DNA from: Pseudomonas floridensis
GTDB lineage: Bacteria; Pseudomonadota; Gammaproteobacteria; Pseudomonadales; Pseudomonadaceae
DNA: 34,500 nt
Reading direction: 5' to 3'
Assembly (NCBI RefSeq): GCF_002087235.1
Contig: NZ_MUIO01000059.1
Coordinates: 1-34,500 of the forward strand
Shown here: positions 8,111 to 16,380 of the stretch, piece by piece
Layout: each line of letters begins with the position of its first letter
How positions within the stretch are numbered: position 1 is the stretch's first letter
Position numbers and translations under genes: made by a program
The notes under the pieces: model-generated
What the model was told of the DNA's origin: nothing
Seen by the model: the letters and a program-made list of their open reading frames with translations, nothing else
The model's database searches: none

Positions 8111-8251
8111 TCAGTCTTTGCTTCGGGCTTTCTGGCTGTCTTGAGCCGAGGGTGCTGCTTTCATTGCGGCAGGTTGACCAAGCTCCTGTTGAGCCAGGGT
8201 CGACTGCTTTGGTTCCTGTTGGCCTGGTGGGAAGTTAGGGATTTCATGCAT
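8111..8251 (-). CDS. Short hypothetical protein (46 aa), Gln/Pro/Ala-rich
   Basis: An ATG at 8251 gives a 46-aa frame starting MHEIPNFPPGQQEPKQ and ending SQKARSKD. A GAGGAG Shine-Dalgarno lies 8 bases upstream of this ATG, while the other in-frame ATG at 8257 would have only 2 bases of spacing; this decides the start. The protein is hydrophilic, rich in Gln, Pro, Ala and Lys, and probably disordered. No known domain is recognised. The strong ribosome site is the main evidence that it is expressed. Confidence 0.5.
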   Translation of the reverse strand: MHEIPNFPPGQQEPKQSTLAQQELGQPAAMKAAPSAQDSQKARSKD

Positions 8252-8415
8252 CGTCATCGCTCCTCGCAAGGGGTTGCAGATAGAACCGTGCTTTAAAAAA
8301 GCCTGCGCAGGATACCTCACTGAAAATGACAATCCGGATATTTTTTTCAACTGATTGACCGAGCGGCGAAACAAAAACAGGTTTCTACTGTCCTGCCCGG
8401 ATAGGCCGGCAGGTC

Positions 8416-8441
8416 GCAAAGCCACGGCCGGTGGTCTTTGC
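8416..8441. other. Inverted repeat downstream of phhC
   Basis: GCAAAGCCAC (8416-8425) and GTGGTCTTTGC (8431-8441) pair over 10 bp with one bulge. The stretch lies 55 bases past the phhC stop. A run of seven A (8473-8480) on the plus strand, T on the minus strand, lies between the stop and the hairpin. It may help end phhABC transcription, but the order of T run and hairpin is not that of a standard terminator. Confidence 0.3.
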
Positions 8442-8496
8442 GCCTGTTCGAGACACGTCACTGGCTCTCAGACAAAAAAATGATCACACCGCCATT

Positions 8497-9693
8497 TCAG
8501 TTTTTGCACACCGCCGCAATCGCCTGGGCCAACTGATCCAGCCGACTGGCGTCGATACCGGCGATGTTGGCACGGCCATCGCTGACCATGTACACGCTTT
8601 GCTCGTTGCGCAGGCGGGCGACCTGTTCGGCGGGGATGCCGGTATAGGAGAACATGCCGCGCTGTCGGGCAATATGGGCGAAGCGCTCGCCCAGACCCAA
8701 TGGCGTCAGCGCTTCGACCAGCCCGCTGCGCAGTTGCGTCACGCGCTGGCGCATGTCTTCGACCTCGTCGGCCCAGAGGCTTTTCAGTTGCGGATCGCCA
8801 AGAATCTCGGCGACCACGGCTGCACCGTGATCCGGCGGATTCGACCAAAGATTGCGTGCGATACTCGCCAGCTGGCTGCGTATGTCCAGCAGCTTCTGTG
8901 CCTCATCAGCGCAGACGATCAATGCGCCGGTGCGCTCACGGTACAGGCCAAAGTTCTTCGAACATGAGCTGGTAACCAGCACTTCCGGCACTTTTTCAGC
9001 GAACAGGCGTACCGCCCATGCGTCTTCTTCCAGGCCGTCCCCAAAGCCCTGATAAGCGAAGTCGATAAGCGGCAGCAGGTCGCGGTCCTGCACGATTTGC
9101 AGCACCTCACGCCACTCGTCGTGGGACAGATCGAACCCGGTGGGGTTATGGCAGCAGGCGTGCAGCAGTACTACGTCGCCGTGCGGGACCTGGCGCAGGG
9201 TGTCCAGCATGCCATCGATGTTCAGCCGGTTATCCGCACCCACGTAGGGATAATGACTGACCTTGAGGCCGGCCTTGTGGAAAATGGTTTCATGCAGCGG
9301 CCACGTTGGATCGCTGAGCCAGATCCCTTTGCCGGGCAGGCATTGGGCGATGAAATCCGCTGCCAGCCTGAGTGCGCCAGTGCCGCCCGGTGTCTGGGTG
9401 GCACCGGCGCGCTTGTCCTCGAGCAACGGTGAGTCGCCGCCCAGCACCAGTTCGCTGATCAGTGTCCCGAAACGCGGCTCGCCGTGGCTGCCGATGTAGG
9501 TCTTGGTCATCTGCCCGTCGACCAGACGCTGCTCGGCGATCTTTACCGCACGCGGGACCGGGGTCTGGCCCTGCGAATCCTTGTAGACACCCACGCCCAG
9601 GTCGAATTTGTCAGGATTGACGTCGTCGGCGTAAGCCTCGATCAGGCCCAGAATCGGATCGCCCGGTACGCGCTGGATGTCCTTGAAGTGCAT
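8497..9693 (-). CDS. phhC: Aromatic amino acid aminotransferase
   Basis: This 398-aa PLP-dependent class I aminotransferase of the AspC/TyrB type transfers the amino group of tyrosine/phenylalanine to 2-oxoglutarate. Visible motifs are CHNPTG (181-186), DFAYQGF (211-217) and the PLP lysine in SCSKNFGLYRERTG (Lys about 246), all conserved in this subfamily. Its start overlaps the phhB stop by one base (TAATG), so the two are translationally coupled. As the third gene of phhABC, it removes the tyrosine made by PhhA. Aspartate activity cannot be excluded from sequence. Confidence 0.92.
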   Translation of the reverse strand: MHFKDIQRVPGDPILGLIEAYADDVNPDKFDLGVGVYKDSQGQTPVPRAVKIAEQRLVDGQMTKTYIGSHGEPRFGTLISELVLGGDSPLLEDKRAGATQTPGGTGALRLAADFIAQCLPGKGIWLSDPTWPLHETIFHKAGLKVSHYPYVGADNRLNIDGMLDTLRQVPHGDVVLLHACCHNPTGFDLSHDEWREVLQIVQDRDLLPLIDFAYQGFGDGLEEDAWAVRLFAEKVPEVLVTSSCSKNFGLYRERTGALIVCADEAQKLLDIRSQLASIARNLWSNPPDHGAAVVAEILGDPQLKSLWADEVEDMRQRVTQLRSGLVEALTPLGLGERFAHIARQRGMFSYTGIPAEQVARLRNEQSVYMVSDGRANIAGIDASRLDQLAQAIAAVCKN

Positions 9694-10049
9694 TATTTGA
9701 GTCCCTCGGCGCCCTTGGCCACCTCGTCGGTGCGGGCTGCCATGATGAAGTCGTTACGGTGCAGCCCTTTGATCGAGTGGCTCCACCACGTTACGGTCAC
9801 TTTGCCCCATTCGGTCAGCAGACCGGGATGGTGGCCTTCGGCTTCGGCAATTTCGCCGACCGCATTGGTGAAGGCCAGTGCAAACCTGAAATTCTTGAAC
9901 AGATAGACTTTCTCCAGCTGCATGACGCTGTCACGCACTTCGATGTTCCAGTCCGGGATCTGCTTGAGCAGTTCGGGCAGTTCCGCATCGCTGACCTGTG
10001 GGGCGTCGGCGCGGCAGGCTTCGCAGTGGGCTTGGTTCAGTGTAGTCAT
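9693..10049 (-). CDS. phhB: Pterin-4a-carbinolamine dehydratase
   Basis: This 118-aa cytosolic enzyme dehydrates the carbinolamine formed from tetrahydropterin during phenylalanine hydroxylation, so recycling the PhhA cofactor. The active-site block [11 protein letters not shown] (71-81, His73/His74) and the following [18 protein letters not shown] are fully conserved family features. It lies 32 bases downstream of phhA and overlaps phhC by one base. Length matches bacterial PhhB. Confidence 0.95.
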   Translation of the reverse strand: MTTLNQAHCEACRADAPQVSDAELPELLKQIPDWNIEVRDSVMQLEKVYLFKNFRFALAFTNAVGEIAEAEGHHPGLLTEWGKVTVTWWSHSIKGLHRNDFIMAARTDEVAKGAEGLK

Positions 10050-10081
10050 GGACGGATTCCTTGTGGACGCGTGGCTGTGGG

Positions 10082-10879
10082 TCAGGCCGCGTGATTTTTG
10101 GTTTTAGGCGGAAACTTTGGCGCATGCAGACCCATCTGCATACCGCGCTCGACCAGTGCCATGATGTCTTCCCGGGCCAGATCGAACAAACGCTTGAGGT
10201 CGGGCAGGACAAAGTACACCGGTTGCAGGATATCGATGCGATAAGGCGTGCGCATCGCTTCAAGCGGGTCGAACGGTTGATGCTCGGGCTCAGGCGACAG
10301 GCTGTACACCGCCTCCCTGGGCGATGAGAGAATGCCGCCGCCATAGATTCTGCGCCCTTGCTGGGTGTCCACCAGCCCGAATTCAATGGTCATCCAGTAC
10401 AGGCGCGCCAGATAAACGCGCTGCTCCTTGGTCGCGCTCAGGCCGAGTTTGCCGTAAGTGTGCGTGAACTCAGCGAACCAGGGATTGGTCAGCAGCGGGC
10501 AGTGGCCGAATATCTCGTGAAAAATGTCTGGCTCCTGCAAGTAATCCAGCTCTTCTTCGGTGCGGATGAACGTCGCCACCGGGAAGCGCTTACTGGCCAG
10601 CAGTTCGAAGAAGGTCTGGAACGGAATCAGCGCCGGTACACGTTCGACCTGCCAGCCGGTGGTCGTGCCCAGCACCTTGTTGATTTCGCCTAGCTGCGGA
10701 ATCCGGTCGTGGGGCAGGCGCAGTTGCTCGATACCATCGAGGTATTCCTGGCAGGCGCGGCCTTCGATCACTTTCAGCTGGCGCGTGATCAGGGTATTCC
10801 ACACCGCGTGCTCGGCGGCGGGGTAGTCGATGAAGCCGTGAGCGTCGGGCTCACGCGCCACGTAGTGCGTCTGGGCCAT
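10082..10879 (-). CDS. phhA: Phenylalanine-4-hydroxylase
   Basis: This 265-aa non-haem-iron, tetrahydropterin-dependent enzyme converts phenylalanine to tyrosine. Iron ligands are visible in [11 protein letters not shown] (His121 and His126) and in the TIEFGL segment (Glu166). The bacterial enzyme is a single catalytic domain, as here. The ATG at 10879 was chosen for AGGAG about 8 bases upstream and the conserved N-terminus [12 protein letters not shown]; a longer frame runs into the promoter region. First gene of phhABC, divergent from phhR. Confidence 0.95.
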   Translation of the reverse strand: MAQTHYVAREPDAHGFIDYPAAEHAVWNTLITRQLKVIEGRACQEYLDGIEQLRLPHDRIPQLGEINKVLGTTTGWQVERVPALIPFQTFFELLASKRFPVATFIRTEEELDYLQEPDIFHEIFGHCPLLTNPWFAEFTHTYGKLGLSATKEQRVYLARLYWMTIEFGLVDTQQGRRIYGGGILSSPREAVYSLSPEPEHQPFDPLEAMRTPYRIDILQPVYFVLPDLKRLFDLAREDIMALVERGMQMGLHAPKFPPKTKNHAA

Positions 10880-11183
10880 GCGGGTCTCCTGAAGAGCGCT
10901 ATTTATTGTTATACGACTGTCATGCGGCGGCTTTTGGGGTGCGAACGGCGTATTGCATTGAGCCATGACCCAGAAATAGCGCATATCTCGCCTGGCGTCA
11001 GGGTTTAGCGGTCGGCCATCAGATAGCGCACTGTTGGAAACCGTAACGAAAAGTTTACGGTTTTTTAGGGTGCCCGCGATCGCAAGGCTATTTGCGCTCT
11101 GTGTTGCGCTGTGCTGTCACGTATTGTTGACGCTAGACTTCGCGTGACAACAAAAACATCGACGTCCGGAAGGAAGAGCAGGC
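10880..11183. promoter_or_regulatory. Divergent phhA / phhR control region
   Basis: These 304 bases hold no gene. They contain a TyrR-box-like palindrome (11041-11060), a TGTCACG/CGTGACA inverted repeat just upstream of phhR (11115-11121 and 11143-11149) and a TTGACG -35-like hexamer near 11128. I looked for a sigma-54 -24/-12 element reading toward phhA and found none with the right GG-N10-GC spacing. Confidence 0.5.
11041..11060. promoter_or_regulatory. PhhR (TyrR-type) binding site
   Basis: CCGTAAC-GAAAAG-TTTACGG is a near-perfect 7-6-7 inverted repeat fitting the TyrR/PhhR consensus TGTAAA-N6-TTTACA in its core (GTAAC/GTTTAC). It lies 162 bases from phhA and 124 from phhR. With flanking AAA and TTTTTT (11038-11066) the same bases can also fold as a 9-bp hairpin with a T run, so a terminator role toward phhR is an alternative. 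Confidence 0.55.
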
Positions 11184-12743
11184 ATGCGCATCAAGGTCCA
11201 CTGCCAGAATCGCATTGGCATTCTTCGCGACATTCTCGAGCTACTGGTGGCCTACGGAGTCAACGTGGCAAGAGGCGAGGTGGGTGGTGAGCACGGCGAT
11301 GCCATCTATCTTCACTGTCCGAACCTGATCAATATGCAGTTTCAGGCATTGCGGCCCCGTTTCGAAGCGATCACCGGTGTGTTTGGCGTCAAGCGTGTCG
11401 GGCTGATGCCCAGCGAGCGGCGGCATATGGAACTGAACGCCTTGCTCGGCGCGCTCGAGTTCCCGGTGTTGTCCATCGACATGGCCGGTGCCATCGTCGC
11501 CGCCAACCGCGCTGCCGCCCAACTGCTCGGCGTACGGGTCGATGAGGTGCCGGGCATTCCGCTGTCCCGGTATGCCGAAGACTTCGACCTGCCTGCGCTG
11601 GTACGCGCCAACAAATCGCGAATCAACGGGTTGCGCATCAAGGTACGTGGCGACGTGTTTCTGGCTGATATCGCGCCGTTGCAGTCCGAGCACGACGACA
11701 GCGAGGCGATGGCGGGCGCGGTGTTGACGCTGCACCGCGCCGATCGGGTCGGCGAGCGCATTTATCATGTGCGCAAGCAGGAGTTGCGTGGTTTCGACAG
11801 TATCTTCCAGAGTTCGAAGGTCATGGCGGCGGTGGTGCGTGAAGCGCGTCGCATGGCGCCGCTGGACGCGCCGCTGCTGATCGAAGGCGAGACCGGAACC
11901 GGCAAGGAGTTGCTGGCCCGTGCCTGCCACCTGGCCAGCCCGCGTGGGCAGTCACCGCTGATGGCGCTCAACTGTGCCGGGCTCTCGGAATCAATGGCCG
12001 AGACCGAACTGTTCGGCTACGACCCCGGCGCGTTTGAAGGGGCACGCGTTGAAGGGCGGCTGGGCCTGCTAGAGCTGACCGCGGGCGGCACGCTGTTTCT
12101 CGACGGGGTGGGCGAGTTGAGCGCACGGATGCAGGCCAAGCTGTTGCGCTTCATTCAGGACGGCTGCTTCCGCCGCGTGGGCAGTGATGAGGACATGTAT
12201 CTTGATGTGCGGGTGATGTGCTCGACCCAGGTCGATCTGTCCGAGCTGTGTGCGCAAGGCGTCTTTCGCCAGGATCTTTACCATCGTCTCAATGTGCTGT
12301 CGCTGCACATTCCGCCGCTGCGCGAATGCCTGGACGGGCTGGCTCCGCTGGTCGAGCACTTTCTCGATCAGGCCAGTCGCCAGATCGGCTGCACGCTGCC
12401 GGGCATCGCACCTGCCGCACTGAAAAAACTCGGTCAATATCATTGGCCGGGCAATGTACGGCAACTGGAAAACGTACTGTTTCAGGCCGTGTCGCTATGC
12501 GACGGCGCCCAAGTGCAGGCCGAACATGTCCGGCTGCCCGATTATGGCGTGCGCCAGATGTTGACCGATGTGTCTCTGGAGGGTGGGCTTGAAGCGATTG
12601 TCGGGCGGTTTGAAAAGTCGGTGCTGGAGCAACTTTATACGCAATATCCCAGCAGTCGGTTATTGGGCAAAAGACTGGGCGTTTCGCACACTACAATTGC
12701 CAACAAGTTGCGCGACTATGAAATAGGCAAACAAGTGGAGTAA
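11184..12743 (+). CDS. phhR: TyrR-like regulator PhhR of aromatic amino acid catabolism
   Basis: This 519-aa cytoplasmic regulator has an N-terminal ACT domain (about 1-75), a PAS domain (about 85-190), an AAA+ domain (about 205-430) and a C-terminal Fis-type helix-turn-helix (about 490-519, LGKRLGVSHTTIANKL). Walker A is GETGTGKE (235-242). The loop that contacts sigma-54 in true enhancer-binding proteins reads GAFEGA (282-287) instead of GAFTGA, and the Walker B segment is LFLDGVGE with Gly where Glu is usual. Both suggest it acts like TyrR with sigma-70 rather than as a sigma-54 activator. The Shine-Dalgarno GGAAGGA precedes the ATG. Divergent from its target phhABC, with a PhhR box between. 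Confidence 0.92.
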   Translation: MRIKVHCQNRIGILRDILELLVAYGVNVARGEVGGEHGDAIYLHCPNLINMQFQALRPRFEAITGVFGVKRVGLMPSERRHMELNALLGALEFPVLSIDMAGAIVAANRAAAQLLGVRVDEVPGIPLSRYAEDFDLPALVRANKSRINGLRIKVRGDVFLADIAPLQSEHDDSEAMAGAVLTLHRADRVGERIYHVRKQELRGFDSIFQSSKVMAAVVREARRMAPLDAPLLIEGETGTGKELLARACHLASPRGQSPLMALNCAGLSESMAETELFGYDPGAFEGARVEGRLGLLELTAGGTLFLDGVGELSARMQAKLLRFIQDGCFRRVGSDEDMYLDVRVMCSTQVDLSELCAQGVFRQDLYHRLNVLSLHIPPLRECLDGLAPLVEHFLDQASRQIGCTLPGIAPAALKKLGQYHWPGNVRQLENVLFQAVSLCDGAQVQAEHVRLPDYGVRQMLTDVSLEGGLEAIVGRFEKSVLEQLYTQYPSSRLLGKRLGVSHTTIANKLRDYEIGKQVE

Positions 12744-12802
12744 GGATGGCTTTACGTTCTCATGTTGGCGCCACAGCTCACGTCCCGCCATCACGCAGTG
12801 TC

Positions 12803-13864
12803 TTAACGTCCAATAGAAACCAGGTTCGGCTGCGGGGCGTTGTTGGCCTGCATGGTTTCGACAAATTCGGCGATCGCCCGCCAAGTGGTACATGCCGCAT
12901 CGAACCAGACTTGAGCGACAATGGCCTGTTGAGCGTTCCGGGCCTGGTTGACGTCGCAGGCAGCACCGCCCAGCTCACCTGACAGTACTCCCCAGCTGTT
13001 GTTCAGTGCGCCGAGGGCGGTGCTCATATTTGCCACGTCATTCAGCACCAGGGACAGGCTCATGGCGAGCCCGCCGAGTGTCGCAATCTGCTGCTGATCG
13101 CTGGACAGGTTCTGCTGGTCGCTTGAAATAGTGCCCTGATAGTGCGTTATGGTTGTTTGCAAAGACGATATCTGCTCCTGAGCCTGGGCGATGGAGGCCA
13201 CGCCAATGCCTGCGAGTATCAGCGAAATGCCGCCGGTAAACGGCGTCAGCAAGACGCCAAAAATGGTTTCGATCAAGCCGCTGGTCTTGCGTGCTTCGGC
13301 GCTGGCGATGGCTTGCCGATCAGTCTGTACCTGTTGTTGAAGTTGCGCGATCTGCGCGTTGATGATGCTTATCTGCTCTTGAATATCGGCCTCCTGCGCT
13401 TGAATCTGTGCCACGCTTTCGTTCATTCTGGCGTAGGGCACCGCCAGTTGCGTGTTGAACGTGCTGAGCTTGCTGGTGTAGGCATCGGTCGCGTTGATCA
13501 TGACCTGAACGGGAGCCTCCAGCGCGTTCAGTGAAGCAACAATTTCGGTCTGTAATGAGCTGTCGAACTGTTTTTGCAACTGCTCGAACAGACTGTCCAG
13601 TGTCTGTTGTGCCGCCAGGAATGCCTGCGCACAGACGTGGATCTGGCTTAGGATCTGCTGCTGGAAATACAGATAGCCGTTTTGCCGCCAGCCAAGGACG
13701 AGGTTTTCTGCCTGGCCCAGCTCTTGGTCAAGTACCGGGTACCAAGAGGAGGAAGATGGGGCGATCGATGCTTCCATCACGGCTTGGCATGACGCGTTGA
13801 GCAGCAACATGGTGCCGATTGAATTACTGATCTGCTGGTTGGTCTGGAAAGCATCGAAAGCCAT
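12803..13864 (-). CDS. Alpha-helical pore-forming toxin-like protein, component C
   Basis: This 353-aa protein is predicted almost entirely helical. A Gln-rich coiled coil spans about 147-195. A central hydrophobic segment follows (about 197-226, LIETIFGVLLTPFTGGISL then ILAGIGVASIA), and a second helical stretch covers 226-330. This helix - hydrophobic hairpin - helix layout is that of Hbl/Nhe/ClyA/Cry6-type alpha-pore-forming toxins. The N-terminus has Cys26, Trp41 and Trp59; the Trp-x17-Trp spacing is shared with the two upstream components. No signal peptide is seen. AGGAG lies about 10 bases before the ATG. Last gene of the cluster, converging with phhR. Family assignment rests on architecture, not on a database search. 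Confidence 0.65.
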   Translation of the reverse strand: MAFDAFQTNQQISNSIGTMLLLNASCQAVMEASIAPSSSSWYPVLDQELGQAENLVLGWRQNGYLYFQQQILSQIHVCAQAFLAAQQTLDSLFEQLQKQFDSSLQTEIVASLNALEAPVQVMINATDAYTSKLSTFNTQLAVPYARMNESVAQIQAQEADIQEQISIINAQIAQLQQQVQTDRQAIASAEARKTSGLIETIFGVLLTPFTGGISLILAGIGVASIAQAQEQISSLQTTITHYQGTISSDQQNLSSDQQQIATLGGLAMSLSLVLNDVANMSTALGALNNSWGVLSGELGGAACDVNQARNAQQAIVAQVWFDAACTTWRAIAEFVETMQANNAPQPNLVSIGR

Positions 13865-13898
13865 GGACGAAACTCCTGTCGTTGGATGGGAAAGGGCG

Positions 13899-14066
13899 TC
13901 AGATCGGCAGGGTCTGGTACTGAATCCTCGGGCGAGTATCGGTTACCAAGGGGACAAAAAAGGGGGCGATCAATGCTTCCATCACCACCTGACATAGCGA
14001 GCTGAGCAGCAGCATTGTGCCGCTTGAGTTGCTAATCAGGTTGTTCTGGAAAGCATCGAAAGCCAT
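13899..14066 (-). pseudogene. Collapsed paralogue of toxin component C (55 codons)
   Basis: A 55-aa frame starts MAFDAFQNNLISNSSGTMLL, nearly the same as component C (MAFDAFQTNQQISNSIGTML), and continues LCQVVMEALIAPF, matching SCQAVMEASIAPS. After about 35 residues the similarity stops and the frame ends RIQYQTLPI, resembling the C-terminal QSQTLPIPS of component B. The upstream untranslated bases (ttcgtccATGGCTTTCGATGC) are also duplicated. This looks like a tandem gene copy that lost its middle by internal deletion, leaving both ends in frame. It could still be translated as a small peptide, but function is unlikely. Confidence 0.7.
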
Positions 14067-14100
14067 GGACGAAATACCCTTTCGATGAAAGGTAAGAGGA

Positions 14101-15219
14101 TCAGCTTGGGATCGGCAGCGTCTGCGACTGGACCTGCACTGGCGAATTCACCAGGTTGTTGGCCGTGGTAATCGCGGTGGCCCACTCGGTTTGCGCCGCC
14201 GAGGTGAACACGCCTTCCATGATGGTCGAGAGTTGGGTTTGTGCAGACTCCAGCTGGTTGAGTACGCCCTGCAGCTCACCCTGGAAGGTGCCCCACTGGG
14301 TTTGCAGCTTTGACAGACTCTGAGTCGCCAGTTCAATGCTTGACACCGCGTTGTTCGAAGCCAGTTGCAGGCCCTGCAGGGCGACCAGTTGACGCTGATC
14401 GTCGTCCAGCTCCTGCTGGTCATGGCCGATCTGATCGAACTGGGCATTGATCCGGCTTTGCATGATGCCCCAGGTCACTGCGCCTCCGATGATGCCGGCT
14501 GCGCCGATGGCGCCGCCAATAAGCAGGCTTGTACCACCGGTTTCCGGGGCCAGGGCGACGCCTACGACCAGAGCGAAGACTCCTACGGCGATGGCCGCAG
14601 CCGATGCTGCAATAGCCTTGTTCTCGCCAGCTATCTCTTCGTTGAGTGAAGAGATGGCGTCGTTCATTTTGCTGATGTCCGTTGTCAGCGAGGTTTCGGC
14701 TGCCTGGATGCTGGTCGATCCATTGACCAGATTGTTGTGCGCGGTCTGCATCGACTGGCCCCAAGAGGTCAGTTGGGTGGAGACCAGGCCCATCTCGTTG
14801 ATCACTGTGCCGATAGGCGCCAGCAACGCTTGCTGGATGATGGTCTTGATCTCGATCACCGCAGGGTTGTCAGCCCCTTGGGCGGTAGGATTGGCGGCAA
14901 CGATGCCCTGGATCGCATTATTTGCCGCGGTAAAGCTGGAGCCGAAGTTGATCACCTGCAGCGGAATCGTCTTGGTCACTTGCGTGCCCAGTGAGTTGAT
15001 CCAGGTCGCGGCCAGGGTCTGCGCCACCAACAGTTCGGCGTTCAGATCGTCGAACCAGGCGGGCTTGGGTGTCGGTGCGATGAAGACGGTGTTGGCAACT
15101 GCATGACAGGCGATAGTGATTAACTGCGCGGCGTTATAGGAAACGCCGGTATTGCCAAACAGGTTATCCGGTGCCGGGGTCAAATCGTTCGGGGTATCGG
15201 TCAGGGCAACATTCATCAT
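14101..15219 (-). CDS. Alpha-helical pore-forming toxin-like protein, component B
   Basis: This 372-aa protein has helical flanks and the longest hydrophobic hairpin of the cluster: about residues 202-253, two Ala/Val/Ile/Gly-rich stretches split by a polar turn (APETGGT). It is followed by a Gln/Asp-rich coiled coil (about 254-285). This is the layout of the membrane-inserting subunits of Hbl/Nhe-type toxins. Cys38, Trp55 and Trp73 reproduce the Cys...Trp-x17-Trp pattern of components A and C. The ATG at 15219 is followed by a second at 15216; GAGAGG upstream fits either. No signal peptide. It lies 44 bases after component A. Recognition is by architecture and paralogy. Confidence 0.7.
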   Translation of the reverse strand: MMNVALTDTPNDLTPAPDNLFGNTGVSYNAAQLITIACHAVANTVFIAPTPKPAWFDDLNAELLVAQTLAATWINSLGTQVTKTIPLQVINFGSSFTAANNAIQGIVAANPTAQGADNPAVIEIKTIIQQALLAPIGTVINEMGLVSTQLTSWGQSMQTAHNNLVNGSTSIQAAETSLTTDISKMNDAISSLNEEIAGENKAIAASAAAIAVGVFALVVGVALAPETGGTSLLIGGAIGAAGIIGGAVTWGIMQSRINAQFDQIGHDQQELDDDQRQLVALQGLQLASNNAVSSIELATQSLSKLQTQWGTFQGELQGVLNQLESAQTQLSTIMEGVFTSAAQTEWATAITTANNLVNSPVQVQSQTLPIPS

Positions 15220-15263
15220 GAATTTCCTCTCAGGTATGCAAATGGCAGGAGGGTGAAGTCCTT

Positions 15264-16364
15264 TCAGGCCCCGACAAGTGTCGGGAACGTCGGCCGGATT
15301 TCGGCCTTGGAAATATCGATCGTCACTGGTTCGCCGACACCGATATCGGTCTTCGTAATGTGTGTGACGAAGGTATTTATCGACTGCCAGGCCACCAGTG
15401 CCATTGGCAGTGTTCTCAGGTCGAGATACTGGTTGGGTTGGGCGCCCGCATTCAGGGCGCTGATCGCATCTTCGATCTTCGAAGTCTGTGCTTCCCAGAG
15501 ATCGATCAGTCCTGGCAAGGCATCATGCAGTGCCAGATATTGCTCTTCGACGCTGTAAAGCGTTTGCAGGGTCGACTTGGTCAGGGCAAGGCCCAGTGCC
15601 TCGTCGGAGAGTTGCGCCTTGGTGGTGCTGATCTGGTTCAAGGTCGCAATCAGTTGATTGTCGTCCTCGATCAAGTCATAAAAGCTCTTGCCTATGGTAA
15701 TAACTGCGACGGCAAGGCCCAGCACCGGGACCGCAGCTTCCGCTCCCGCTGCACCTGCCGTGTAAAGCATTGACACCGCTGACTGGGCCACGCCCTTGCC
15801 CGAGGAAATGGCATCGCTGGTCAGTTTGCTACCCAGAGCCTGGACGTAGTTGACGAGTTCGCCGAGCTGCTCTGTGAGTTTCAGCATCTGCTGCTCTTCA
15901 CTGGCCAGCGCGTTCCAGCCAGCCGCGATCGATGTGTCCAGCTCCGGGAGCACGGCGCTGAACGCCGTCATGCGCAACTTCAGATCTGCTTGTGCGGCCT
16001 GAGTTGCGGCAAGGCTTTTTTTGGCCTCGGGCAATAGCGTGGTGCTCAGCGCGTTGATCCAGAACTCAGCGCTATTGTTGGTAGTGGCGCTTAGGGTATT
16101 GGCAACGCCCGAGAACATCGCAAAGTAGTTTTCGAACGCCAGGATGACTGGCGACCACACTTGACCACGGTCCTGCTGCCAGGCATCTGCCGCGCTGTCG
16201 AGTTGTTTGAATTCGGCGGCGACGGCGGGCAGCCAGTCGGGCTCGTCGGCAATTTTCACGATCTGTATGCTTTCACAACTCAAGGCAAAGCTGTCAATCC
16301 CGACGATGCCTGCATAAGCATCGGTCAGTTTGTCGAGGGTATCGTTTACATCTGGAGAAAGCAT
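15264..16364 (-). CDS. Alpha-helical pore-forming toxin-like protein, component A
   Basis: This 366-aa, mostly helical protein has an N-terminal Cys30 and Trp44/Trp62, the same Trp-x17-Trp spacing as components B and C. A long helical stretch covers about 50-190. A weaker hydrophobic segment (about 191-227, SAVSMLYTAGAAGAEAAVPV then LGLAVAVITIG) is followed by a further helical region and a C-terminal tail. The lower hydrophobicity suggests a soluble or lining subunit rather than the main inserting one (inference by analogy with tripartite toxins). GGAG lies about 9 bases before the ATG. It starts 16 bases after the second AidA-like gene, so it is in the same transcript. No signal peptide. 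Confidence 0.65.
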   Translation of the reverse strand: MLSPDVNDTLDKLTDAYAGIVGIDSFALSCESIQIVKIADEPDWLPAVAAEFKQLDSAADAWQQDRGQVWSPVILAFENYFAMFSGVANTLSATTNNSAEFWINALSTTLLPEAKKSLAATQAAQADLKLRMTAFSAVLPELDTSIAAGWNALASEEQQMLKLTEQLGELVNYVQALGSKLTSDAISSGKGVAQSAVSMLYTAGAAGAEAAVPVLGLAVAVITIGKSFYDLIEDDNQLIATLNQISTTKAQLSDEALGLALTKSTLQTLYSVEEQYLALHDALPGLIDLWEAQTSKIEDAISALNAGAQPNQYLDLRTLPMALVAWQSINTFVTHITKTDIGVGEPVTIDISKAEIRPTFPTLVGA

Positions 16365-16380
16365 GGAGTGCGCTCCTCGA

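Noticed and set aside
10880..11183. Sigma-54 promoter for phhA
   Set aside because: Several GG...GC pairs were tried on the minus strand, but none had the required spacing of ten bases.
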